Shown here: positions 54,959 through 64,000 of the stretch, in pieces
How the letters are laid out: each line of letters begins with the position of its first letter
Position numbering within the stretch: the first letter of the stretch is position 1
Assembly (NCBI RefSeq): GCF_026914185.1
Contig: NC_070562.1
Span: forward strand, 7,006,001-7,070,000
Reading direction: 5' to 3'
Origin: Puccinia triticina
Lineage: Eukaryota; Basidiomycota; Pucciniomycetes; Pucciniales; Pucciniaceae
DNA: 64,000 nucleotides
Program-made: the position numbers and the translations under genes
Notes under the pieces: generated by a model
Databases searched by the model: none
Seen by the model: the letters and a program-made list of their open reading frames with translations, nothing else
Told to the model about the DNA's origin: nothing

Positions 54959-57387
54959 CATGTTGGCGGTTGTTCAAATTCCCACTCTCAGGCCGATCGC
55001 CGTTGGTGACACGCTTGAACATACACGATAAAGATGAGCAACTGGTCTACTTTGACAACAAGGAAGGTGCAGAAGGCCAAATCAACACTGGGAAGGCAAG
55101 CCAAACAAGCCTGACCGAGTACTTTGTCAAGAATCTTGAAGACGCAATAGGGGCGGATGGCAGGCGCGCCCGTACCCTCCTTTACGAAGAATTCCCGGCG
55201 TATTTTTCTTGGAATAAGTTAAAGCGCGAGTGGATCCCCCAAAAGCATAAAGTCGACGTTGTCGGGCAAATATTTTCCGTGTCGTACTTGGCAGGCGAGA
55301 AGTTCTACCTCGGAACTCTCCCACTCCATCGGAAAGTGATGACCTCATTTGAAGACTTGAAATTTGTAAATGGTGAATTTCATGACGACTACCGATCCGC
55401 TTGCAATGCACTTGGGCTCCTTGTCAACGACTTCTTATACAATGAAGCTCTTTTGGAAGCATCATCGGTCCGGACAGGATTCCAGTTAACTCAATATTTC
55501 GCAATGATGTGTATCCATTCCCGGCCCTCAGACCCCCTCGAGTTGTTCAAAAAGCATTACTTAAACTTCACCGACGATTGCATCCAAATTGATATGTCGA
55601 AACGATTTTCACGAACATTGACGGATAAAGAACGTTGTGTGATGGCAATTTTTCGCCTCAAGGACCTACTCGAAGGCATGGGAGGCGACCTCTTGACAGC
55701 GGGTTTGCGAGTGAAGAAACGTGAAGTTCGTATACTCGCCCGGATGGCCGCTGAGGCCGCGGAAACAGAAGACAAACGGTCAATCAAGGCGCGTCTTTGA
55801 TCAATCAAATTGTCTTTCAACACAAACCAGAAGTCTTTTTACAACGAAGTCTCATTGGCGACTGCGGGACTGCGTGGACAGTGTTTCTATTTGGACGGCC
55901 CGGGTGGGACTGGAAAGACATATCTACTTAACAGTATTATAGACATGTGTTCCCTTCGAGGCATCAAAATTTCGGCTGTTGCGTCGTCGGGAGTTGCCGC
56001 CTTACTTTTGAAAGGCGGGCAGACCGCTCACTCAGCTTTTAACATACCTATTGATACTCAAGAAGGAAGTGAATGTCCAGTCGAAGAAGATACAATCCTG
56101 GGGATAACTCTCAAAGAAACACGCGTTATCATTTGGGATGAAATAGTCACGATCCATAAGAATGCTATAGACGCTGTTGACCGAACATTACGGAGAATAT
56201 GCGGCTCGACGCAAGTTTTCGGGGGTAAAGTGGTCATCTTTTCCGGCGACTTTCGCCAAATACTCCCTGTTGTCAAATATAATGAATACCCTCCTGCCTG
56301 CCACGCTACGATCAAGTCATCGCCCATATGGCCTCAAGTTATTCAGCGTGAGTTAGTCAAAAATATGTGACTTGCCAATGCTCTGCAAGGCGAAAATGCT
56401 CATATCAATCTAGAATTCAGTAAATCCCTTCTAGCATTGGGAGAAGGGAGGACTCAGAGCCAGCATATGAGTGTAATCAAACCCGACGCCATTGACATCT
56501 TATCTTTCGACACAAGTGATGCCATGCGGAAAGAGCTCAGGGAATTTGTCTACTGTGACCTTGAACGTGTATATTCGGAAGGCATCAACTCCTCGGTGGA
56601 ATACTTAAATTCCCGGTGTATTCTAGCTCCGCTCAACCAAGACGTCAAGAAGCTTAATCATGAAATCCTGTCTCGCCTGCCTGGAGAGGTCCACATCCTC
56701 AAATCGATCGACTCGCCGGACCCTGATTGCTTCGGGGCACTCCCGGAGGAATGCCTTAACAAACTATCAATTTCAGGATTCCCTGAACACGAAATCGAGA
56801 TCAAGATAGGCATGCCCCTCGTCGTTATCCGGAAAATGGCCATTAAAGAAGGAATATGTAATGGTTCAAGGATTGTCGTCGAAAACTTCAGTTCAAGTTA
56901 CATCATCGGCCGATTGATGTCCGGGCCATTCGCTGGGAACGAGATAACGCTCCCGCGGGTCAAGTTGCACAACAAGGGCGACGCCAGGTCAGGGCTCTCA
57001 TTCTTTCGCTATCAGTTCCCGGTTGCCCCTGCCTACGCCATGTCCGTCAACAAGAGCCAGGGACAAACGCTGAGTCGAGTCGGCATATATTTGGAGACGG
57101 ACGTATTCTCACATGGGCAACTCTACGTCGCCCTGTCCCGTGTTTCAAATGCAAAAGACCTTCTCGTTGTGCAACCGCATTCACGAGACGGTATCCTTAA
57201 CGTCGTGCATAAGATAATCTTCACCCAGGACTTGAAGCGTGAGTTCATATCCTCTCCTAGTAATTGTTGCTTAGATGATAAACAAGTGCTTGTACCGCAG
57301 TGGCGCCAGGCCCGGAATGTGAGGAATCTTCGGCGCTGTTTGATCATACCATCATCAATGCTGCAGACGCCATGGTTGATTGAGTGA

Positions 57388-58660
57388 TTGGACCCCTAAA
57401 GTCATCGAAACAAACCTTAGGAGGTGGTTATCCAGGAAGGCGACGTCGAAATTGTGATCTTTTCCTTTTTGATATTTATCCCCGTTGGTACGCGTGCTTC
57501 TACATAAATGAATGTTAGCTCGATGATATGTATTCGAAATGGCGCTCCGTTTTCCATAATACACGCAAGCTTTGTCCGCTGCTCCTCCTCGTTGTGTTCT
57601 ACAACACTCGATAATCTTCCACAATCAAATCTCTGCTGCCGTCATGGCCGGTTTTAATTACATCATCGCTTCAGAATTAAAATCATGAAAGTGACACCAA
57701 AGGGTTAAATTAACATGCTGTGATTTATTATCATATGTTAGCGTCTCCTCTGAACCTGACATAAATGGCAGTTCCTTGTTGATTCATCAATTATTGAGGA
57801 TGTACTTAAATTGGGACTGTTTGGCCTGCAACTTATGATGAATGCAGCCTGGGTGTCAAACAACAATTATTTGCCCTAGATCTGAACTGTCATTCAACTC
57901 ATTGTATGAAGTCTAGCCGCGAGGGCCTCGCCTGGAACTGGTTTGCGCTCAATCAGTGCCATCACGACCGGCTCGTTGTGCCCCAACCGACTGTTATATT
58001 ATCTTGTTTCCTCAACGTGTAACATGGGTTGAGGTTACGCCGTCCCTTACTGATGTTTAAACATAGGATGTGTTGAACGGCCTGACTGGGGTGCTCTGTT
58101 TTTGCGGGTTCACGCCATGACAATGCCTTGGCGCGGCAAGATGATACATCTCATTGGCTATTGGCATGGCATTTGGACACGAGGGATTTCGAGTGCCCAA
58201 CCGTCATGGTTACGAGGTAACTAAGCGGAATCTGCGGGCCATGCCGTCACGTTGCTGGACTAACCCCGTTGTTTCATGCACTACGGCAGGGCAGTTGTTC
58301 AACCTACGCCTGTACCGGGGCGAGGGACTGTTTACGAGGCCAGGCCAGCTCTTACAGCAATCATGGCCAGGCGATGGATGCAACCTTTGATGGGACCCAG
58401 AATAACATGCGATACCGTGACGCTATATAACGTTACTGAAGGCCGCCTAATATCATTTCAACAATTGACCCGGCCTGCTGCCATTCACCGAGCTCCACAA
58501 TACTGAACAAATCTAACAAACCTTAGCACGACTTGATTGCGCGGAAGTATGATACAGACTAATCGGGCCCTGAAATCGACAAATTACTCGCTTAGCGGGC
58601 CAGACCGCCTCAATTTCCGGGGCGAAATTTATGTTCAGGAGGACGTGAGTCGACGTTGGA
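57388..58660. other. Helitron interior, no gene recognised
   Basis: Non-coding as far as I can see. Confidence 0.45.
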
Positions 58661-58675
58661 TCGCGTTTGTGATGT

Positions 58676-59083
58676 TTGGCTCATGCTGGTTTGCAGATTT
58701 CCGACGATATTGACAGGCTAGGAGTCGTGGAGAATAATCTCCTGTGGGCTTATTTGAGATCAAGCACGCGTGGACCAATGTCTTTTTTCCCAGTTGACCT
58801 AAGTGCGGCCGCTTTCGATGGATCAAATATACCGTCTTGTTGCTTTTATTCGATGAAGGGTGCCATAACTGGGTTCAGTCGAGACGGAGCACTTGAACTG
58901 AAGTTCAGATCCGCGATTCCTGTTCCACCACATGACTTTACTACTCAACCAGGAAATAAGCCGCTTACTATCAACGCAATGGGAACAATCGTAGAGGTTT
59001 CTGTCACATCCGGCGAGCATCCTGGCCTGGGTCCCAAATATGCTATTGTAGTAAGACACAAGGTATGGTGGCCTTGTCTCTAA
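58676..59083 (+). pseudogene. OB-fold-like protein fragment (copy B)
   Basis: 135 codons: DRLGVVENNLLWAYL, SFFPVDLSAAAFDGSNI, MKGAITGFSRDGALELKF, then LTINAMGTIVEVSVTSGE and AIVVRHK. It parallels copy C (IRGSILGLSADSRLEMNF; LLVNAVGTICELSI; AITLEHE) and more loosely copy A (VTGLGMITHRQEVV). The frame ends at TAA 59083; the second half seen in copies A and C (the Y-IP ... YG-L block) is not found directly after it. Probably a truncated or multi-exon relative. Confidence 0.45.
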
Positions 59084-60348
59084 TCCTGGTGAACATAAAC
59101 TGAGGCACATATAAAGGTGAACTTTAAGCAGGTCACTGTCAACTTCATTGTCTCCCCAACGCTATTGACAATGATAGGCTTAAATTCGAGTATTTTAGGT
59201 TGTTGGGCTTGGTTTTCTTGATACCTGGTGGGGGTCAGTACATGTAGAGGCCGCTGTATTGTTAGAGTGAGTCGATTTCATAAAAACGCATAACATGGTG
59301 GATTAAATTAACGTTTGACTTACCTGCAGGTCGTCTCGGGTCGAGTATCGGGCGCATTAGATAGTGATGAATGAACTTCCTTGTCCTTGGCATTAGGTCC
59401 GGGAGCGCGCGGGATCACGGCGCTGGCGAATAATAGTCATATGGATCTGTCATACATCTGTGTTTTCCTTGTTTGATAACTGGCCTGTTGTTACGTTTGC
59501 TTGTTTATGCTAAATATCAGCGCGACTAACCTGTGTTTTTGTTCCGGTGACTGCCACCCGGGTATGCGAATGATTTCGTTTAAATAGTCTGATGTCAACT
59601 GGGGTTAGCGTTTATGGTGATTGCTGGCAAATACAGATTGGCATACCTCGGTCCCGATCTTGAACTGCGACGTTGGGTTGATGGCACAAAGGCTTCCCAT
59701 TGACTCGTGCAATAAACGGATTTCGGTTGAGGTTTAGTCTTCGAGTGCACGGCACTAGGCTCAACAAGTGACCTATTAGTGGATTTCTGTATTAATGAAA
59801 CTACTTTGTCATTGAGTTGGTCCCTTAATTGAGAGGTACCCCTGCTGGAAACCGCCAGAGTGGTTTAATCCGCGAGCTATTCGCAGGCCGGGAATGGGGA
59901 AAGCCCTCATTCTTTTCCATCCGTGGTGACTCTCCCCGCCAACTGCGTTGTATCTGCTTGCGCCCGCGCCATTATAATAAGGGTCTCGAGATTTCGAAAT
60001 CATTCACTCATCTTAGGCCATCTTCGTACGTTAATCGACCAAAGCTGTGTGTTTGGGGTCAAAATCATCACTTGGTCTTAAATCAGACAATTAATAGCAT
60101 CACGCGTAAGCATTGGTCCGATCCGTAGTACTATTAGCTCCCAAACGGCGAAGGGCCTTAATAATCACGTACCCGCGGGACTAGGCTCGTCTGCGCGTCG
60201 TGTGATGAATCTCACTAATTGCATGTGTTTTTATCGTATCGTATACTGCTCGTTGAACCTCAAGTGGATAGCTGCTCTGTTAGCGAGTCCTGTCGCCCCG
60301 GGAACGCTTTAACGATTTAAACGTGACGTCCATGGCCGTATAAATCTT
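59084..60348. other. Helitron interior, no gene recognised
   Basis: No supported gene. Confidence 0.4.
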
Positions 60349-60711
60349 ATGCGTATGATGACAGATTTGTTTGGTACTAACCTCATATCTTCTCCATTAT
60401 TGCTTGATACGTTTCAAGGTCTGTGCATTGGTTTGAAGAAGACGAGCAACGAACATAACGGCATGGCTGAAACGCGCGAAAGTATGATAGAGTACACGAG
60501 GCGTAATTGGATGGCAATGATAGGCCGGCCCTTCAATTACAAGCTTCCTTCTGTCATCATGTCGTGTCCCAATGATTGCTCTGCCTGTGGTTGTGTGCAC
60601 TGGAACTATCGGGCTCAGGTAGGAGCTTTGGGTCATGGCTCTGACAAGCGTAGACCTAACTCACAGGCAATTGGCCCAGAGACGCGGGTCGGGCGTGAAT
60701 TGAACCCTTAG
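60349..60711 (+). pseudogene. Short ORF with Cys-rich block similar to Helitron N-terminus
   Basis: 120 codons. The segment CPNDCSACGCVHWNYRA resembles CNKKCLGCSALHWDAEA at the start of the replicase (C-x3-C-x2-C-x2-HW pattern). The rest (LLLDTFQGLCIGLKKTSNEHN ... MIGRPFNYKLPS) is unfamiliar. It could be a diverged fragment of a replicase N-terminus or a coincidence. Confidence 0.3.
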
Positions 60712-61181
60712 TAGGGCAGGGACGCGTTTATTTGTGAAAAAAAATGATGGTCAGATCACCTGTTGGATGTAGCTCGTGTCGCGAATGCTAATGAGTGTCA
60801 AACTGTTTGTTGTTTGGAACTCAGATCCTCGCCTGAAATTGCTCATCTGCGTGGATCACGAGGGGATATTGGTGCAAGCTTTCATGACGGGACAGAGAAT
60901 TGTGATTTGTTTACTACTTTGGCGTGCATCACCATGAAATAACTTGCGCTTGGGTCAAGGCTAAGGAAAATTACTGGTTGTCTAAGCTAATGATGCCTGA
61001 TTGTTATGGAGGAATGGTGTACAGTGGCTTTTGGGTTAATAATTTTTCAACTGTATTATTGTCACAAGGTTAATTGCTGGCAAGATTGTTCATTTATTGA
61101 AGTCAAGCTGTGAATGTGCGCATGGCAATTTGGCGGGTGGATAATGGTCTGTAACAAAGGCTGACCATGAGGGTCACTTTT
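60712..61181. other. Helitron interior, no gene recognised
   Basis: Non-coding. Confidence 0.4.
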
Positions 61182-61975
61182 TCACGCCGAAGACTCTGCC
61201 CAAAATAACCTAGCGAGTAATGGAAGGGTCAGGTTGGGCAGGAAATGAGAATGACTGTGATTGCGTACCTGGACGATAGCTCGACCTTTTGTAGCATTGA
61301 CCCCCGCCAAATTGCCGTAAAACCACGCACGAAGACCAATGTGATCTGCATCTAGGGCGAATATGGAGGCTATCTCCGCGGGTATTAAGTAGTCGATGAC
61401 GAGCTTTGACGGAAGGTTCTGGTGCGGAGAATTAGCCAACTGTTTGGAATCAGTGTTGGTGGTGCGACTCACTGGGGTTTCGTGTTCGAGTGTTATGGCG
61501 CAAGTTGGTTCGCCACTTAATATATTTGTGATTGACAGCTCGCAGATGGTCCCAACTGCATTGACTAGTAGTGGTTCTTCTTCGTTCGAGAGCTTGCGCG
61601 GTCGGCGCTCATTGGTCGTCCCACACGTAAAGTTCATTTCGAGGCGGCTGTCGGCACTCAGCCCAAGAATTGATCCTCTGATAGTATGTGCTCCCTGGAT
61701 TTGGTGGGTTGCTCCGAGGGAGGAACCTGTTCTGAGGTTGATGGGGAAAAAATAAGGGCCGGCTGACGGGCGTGCGGGGAGGCAATTGGTTGGCGAGTTG
61801 TTCTGACCAAAGTGCTGGTGCGTAAGCTGGGGCAGCGTGGGACATATCGCGGCTCAGTTGCAGGGGTGGTTGGACTCACGCATTCTTGAACGTATATTCC
61901 CCCGCGGACTTCGACCCTATCAGCCATTTGGGTGTCTTGAGGGGTGGTCTGAATTGTTCTATTGACCTGGGGCAT
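61182..61975 (-). pseudogene. OB-fold-like protein (copy C), antisense to the replicase
   Basis: ATG 61975 (MPQVNRTIQ) opens a frame with VEVRGGIYVQECVSP; after one or two phase changes it continues with GSILGLSADSRLEMNF, LLVNAVGTICELSI, CAITLEHETPVS and DYLIPAEIASIF ... LRAWFYGNLAGV. These blocks match copy B and the copy A second half (KYIVPGTKNLIK ... VNIYGRLVDF). The changes of phase may be introns or frameshifts. Upstream minus-strand sequence (to 62533) is Pro/Thr/Arg-rich and open but may not be coding. Confidence 0.45.
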
Positions 61976-62470
61976 GGTTGTTGGGAAACTGTGTGATTGG
62001 GGTTTAATTTTGTTGTGTAGGGGGGCAGCGAGGGGGTTGGGATTGGTGCTTAGAGGTTTGAGGTTACTGTTGGGATAACGGGTTGAATTTATACCTTCCG
62101 GTGGCAGGCTGGATCTCGGGTTTGCCGCCATGCAGCCCTTTGAATAGTAGCTGGGCTGGTCGCGTCCTGGTTGGTCATCGTGGCGAGCCGCAATCATCTT
62201 GGCCTGGGGTGGCGATACTCGCCTGTTGGTCGTGGTAAGCGCGGCTGATCGGGCTCGGGCTGATTGGTCTAGCAAGTCGTCTGATGATGCGCGTGGGCGC
62301 CCTGGTGGGGGCGGACGGTTTGCGCGGGTAGTCGGTAGCGGGGCGGTGGATTTCGCCTGTGTTTGCCGCGTGGTCGATTGGGTGGGTGGCGTATCGGGAC
62401 CTGGCTGTGGGCGGGCCAAGGTGAAATGCGAGGGGGTAACGGGTTTTGACGTGAGGTGCGGGGCAGACCC

Positions 62471-62497
62471 GCGGCGGCGCAGCCGCTTGGCCTCTAG
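62471..62497 (+). other. Helitron 3' terminal hairpin and CTAG end
   Basis: A GCGGC stem, GCA loop and GCCGC stem, followed by TTGGCCTCTAG. Shared with the two minus-strand ends at 29241 and 47891. Confidence 0.7.
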
Positions 62498-62657
62498 TAA
62501 AATCATAAAATCATAACACTTTTGAGTGATCATTTTTTATGTACCATTTTAGAATTGTTGCTCTTTTTTGAGTGATTGGGTGTTACACATTTTTTTCAGA
62601 TTAAAATTTTATGAATTTATGGTGTTATAATTTTATGCAGTCAACTTTGAACACCCC

Positions 62658-63130
62658 TAGTGGTAAATTGTACAACACACTCAACCACTTGAATAAGTTA
62701 ATGTATAAAACAAGACCAAGAACCCCACAGATCTCATGATTGGATCAGCTTGAGCCTACATAGATTGTGTGACCCACAGAGGATGATATGATATTCTGAT
62801 TTTGCAGATTACAGGAAGCAGACCCATCTGAATGATACTGCATCCATTGCCCAACCTTTTAAGGGGGGGGGGGGGGGAACATTGGCTAAAATGTACATTT
62901 CTTTAATTGTTATTTAGATCAATATACAAGGTTCACCATAGACGGGACAGCACTGATCAGCATTGGGAATTTGTTTCCAACAACAGCAAAGGCAAATAGA
63001 ATCAATGGGTACTTGGGCAGGTTGGGAAAATGCTGGGGAGGGCACAGGGATGCTTAGTAAGTTTGGTGTGGCGGCCAGGAACCTATGCAGCGGCCCCAAC
63101 AATGAGTACCCTTCCTCCTCCCAATGCTGA
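62658..63130. other. Unassigned spacer
   Basis: No gene. A poly-G run of about 16 lies near 62862-62878. Confidence 0.4.
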
Positions 63131-63330
63131 AACAAATACAAGACATGGAGTGTCTCTGGTAAATGTTTATTCTTGAAGATGGAGACCTACATGTCCTATT
63201 TTTTGTTTTCAGCCATCATATACACAATAATAGCTAAAAACAAAAAAAATGGGACTTGTAGGTCTGCATCTTCAATGAAAAATGTTTACCAAATACACTC
63301 CATGTGTCCTCTCCATGTGTTGTATTTGTT
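63131..63330. repeat. Small foldback (hairpin-type MITE)
   Basis: 63131-63214 and 63231-63330 are inverted copies, sharing AACAAATACAA ends, CATGGAGTGT and AGACCTACA blocks, around a short loop (about 63215-63230). The right arm has an extra duplicated 14-bp piece. Confidence 0.8.
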
Positions 63331-64000
63331 GAGTCCTCCCCCCCCCCTTGGTTGATGTTTGGAGGTGCCAGGGAGGGGAGAAGGAAGCCCATGAAAGCCA
63401 GTATCAGGGTCTCTGTGGTAGGTTATGATATTTTTACTTGTGGGGGCTTTGAAACAGGGAACTGACACCGAGTCGTAAAACCCCTGCCTTGAGGACAAGC
63501 AGATACCTTGATTGAGCTGGGGAAATTTGCAATTGCAGGTCTCCTGTATGTGTTCAGGTTGGATACTTGGGGTTTGGCAGAAGCTAGATCTTGTCCTGGT
63601 TATCAGTAGTATCAGTGAAAGTATAACGGACCATTTGCCAATGGAAGTGTTGGGACAAGGCATGCTTTGAGTCTGACTATAAGAGCTACATTTGGGGCTA
63701 GCCTACACAAGCATTGATGTTGTTATACCAGCCGCGGTGTTAGTACGACTTACTGACATTTTGGTGCAGGTTTGTGATCCAAGAAATCACGCTCAACTTG
63801 AAAGGTTCAGGTTGAGGAAATTTGGCTATCAAGATACTGAAATATTTCAAGAAACTAAGAAGATATTTCTAGTTATATCTATAACATTCCCTCACTTTGA
63901 TGGAAAGAACAATATGGGGGAAAGACGCAACAAGAAAACTTTTTTTGTGATTTGCTTTTTTTTGGAAGGGGGAACCCTTGCATTTTGTTTTTGTAATTTT
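63331..64000. other. Unassigned end of window
   Basis: No supported gene or repeat boundary. Confidence 0.4.

Larger units (their letters stand above)
52803..57387 (+). pseudogene. Helitron replicase-helicase (Rep/Helicase)
   Basis: One frame from ATG 52803 to TGA 57387 after removal of two GT-AG introns (53800-53852 and 54906-54958). N-terminal zinc-type region (GPCNKKCLGCSALHW); Helitron-like N domain; Rep HUH motif RGLPHLHLML (about 54391-54420); Rep two-Tyr motif IKYLYKYITKGHD (about 54791-54829); Pif1-type helicase with Walker A GPGGTGKT (55897-55920), Walker B VIIWDEI (56125-56145), GDFRQILP, and a C-terminal VNKSQGQTL and YVALSRV. It would nick and unwind DNA for rolling-circle transposition. 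Four TGA stops interrupt it (53166, 53766, 55798, 56368); catalytic residues look intact. Confidence 0.93.
48330..62497 (+). mobile_element. Autonomous-type Helitron (decayed)
   Basis: The 3' end is well marked: a GCGGC-GCA-GCCGC hairpin at 62471-62487, then TTGGCCTCTAG with CTAG at 62494-62497 and T after it. It carries a Rep/helicase gene in the same orientation and three small related genes. The 5' end (TC after A) could not be fixed and lies somewhere between 48134 and 49850; the start given is a guess. Confidence 0.7.
48133..62657. mobile_element. Harbinger-related TIR relic enclosing the Helitron
   Basis: AGGGTGTTCAAAGTTGA at 48133 and its inverted counterpart TCAACTTTGAACACCC at 62641-62656 resemble the Harbinger TIR at 6710. 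TA flanks both sides. The right side also keeps the ATAAAATCATAA-type subterminal repeats directly after the Helitron 3' end. This suggests a non-autonomous Harbinger-type element into which the Helitron inserted. Confidence 0.5.

Noticed and set aside
566..57387. TGA as a sense codon or programmed readthrough
   Set aside because: Copia-3 keeps a 1455-codon frame without internal TGA and Gypsy-1 and Copia-2 also have TAA and TAG stops; point decay explains the pattern better.
61658..62533. Full 291-codon minus-strand frame as one gene
   Set aside because: Its first half crosses the Helitron 3' end into the flanking TIR sequence; only the part from about 61975 down joins copy C blocks.
63960..64000. 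Similarity of the window end to the inverted GGGTTCCCCCT segment near 48210
   Set aside because: Only about 14 matching bases in low-complexity context; not enough to claim a repeat.

Overview
The window looks like repeat-dense nuclear DNA of a basidiomycete. A rust fungus (Pucciniales) is my best guess, based on the copia, gypsy, Harbinger and Helitron protein styles, short GT-AG introns and the abundance of transposable elements; I could not check this by search. I see no bacterial operon, rRNA or CRISPR array. Almost everything recognisable is a mobile element, many of them nested. The only convincing host-type gene is a RING-H2 gene cut in two by a retrotransposon.

Layout. 28-5536: minus-strand Ty1/copia element (Copia-1), 345-bp LTRs, TSD TCCCA, one gag-pol frame broken by four TGA codons. 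About 6290-17940: a TIR-bounded element whose body is an array of GGGAGGGATCCCTCCC palindromes. It is split by a Harbinger-like transposon (6710-16655, 57-bp perfect TIRs, SANT-like and DDE transposase genes facing each other), which is itself split between its two genes by a second minus-strand copia (Copia-2, 8799-14886, 135-bp LTRs, TSD CAAGG). 18290-19990: a large foldback whose right arm holds a further TIR element (18947-19911) with its own minisatellite. 22334-27912: a young plus-strand copia (Copia-3, 570-bp LTRs with three differences, TSD TTGAC, 1455-codon open frame) inserted inside the RING-H2 gene. 29241 onward: a Helitron 3' end, a CTCGGA-rich palindromic array, then a 2.1-kb hAT-like non-autonomous element (30219-32318, 24-bp TIRs, 8-bp TSD) made almost wholly of short palindromes. 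32725-33515: another minisatellite, followed by a probable solo LTR and a tRNA-like sequence.

34676-47890: a minus-strand Ty3/gypsy element with decayed gag-pol. Its left LTR carries a 1.6-kb gag-only (TR-GAG-like) copia derivative, its integrase carries a solo LTR, and a plus-strand spliced gene-like region lies between pol and the 3' LTR. Its right LTR is truncated at a Helitron end. From there to 62497 lies a Helitron with a Rep/Pif1-helicase gene (52803-57387, two introns, four TGA codons) and three mutually similar small genes that I suspect are OB-fold proteins. This Helitron appears to sit inside a Harbinger-related TIR relic (48133-62657). The last 1.3 kb holds a small foldback and unassigned DNA.

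Two themes recur. Broken frames are interrupted mostly by TGA, and several catalytic aspartates have become asparagine, often at what would have been a CpG; this suggests methylation or RIP-like C-to-T decay. Second, several unrelated-looking minisatellites share one design, short palindromes packed inside TIR-bounded elements, and this is the most interesting feature of the window.
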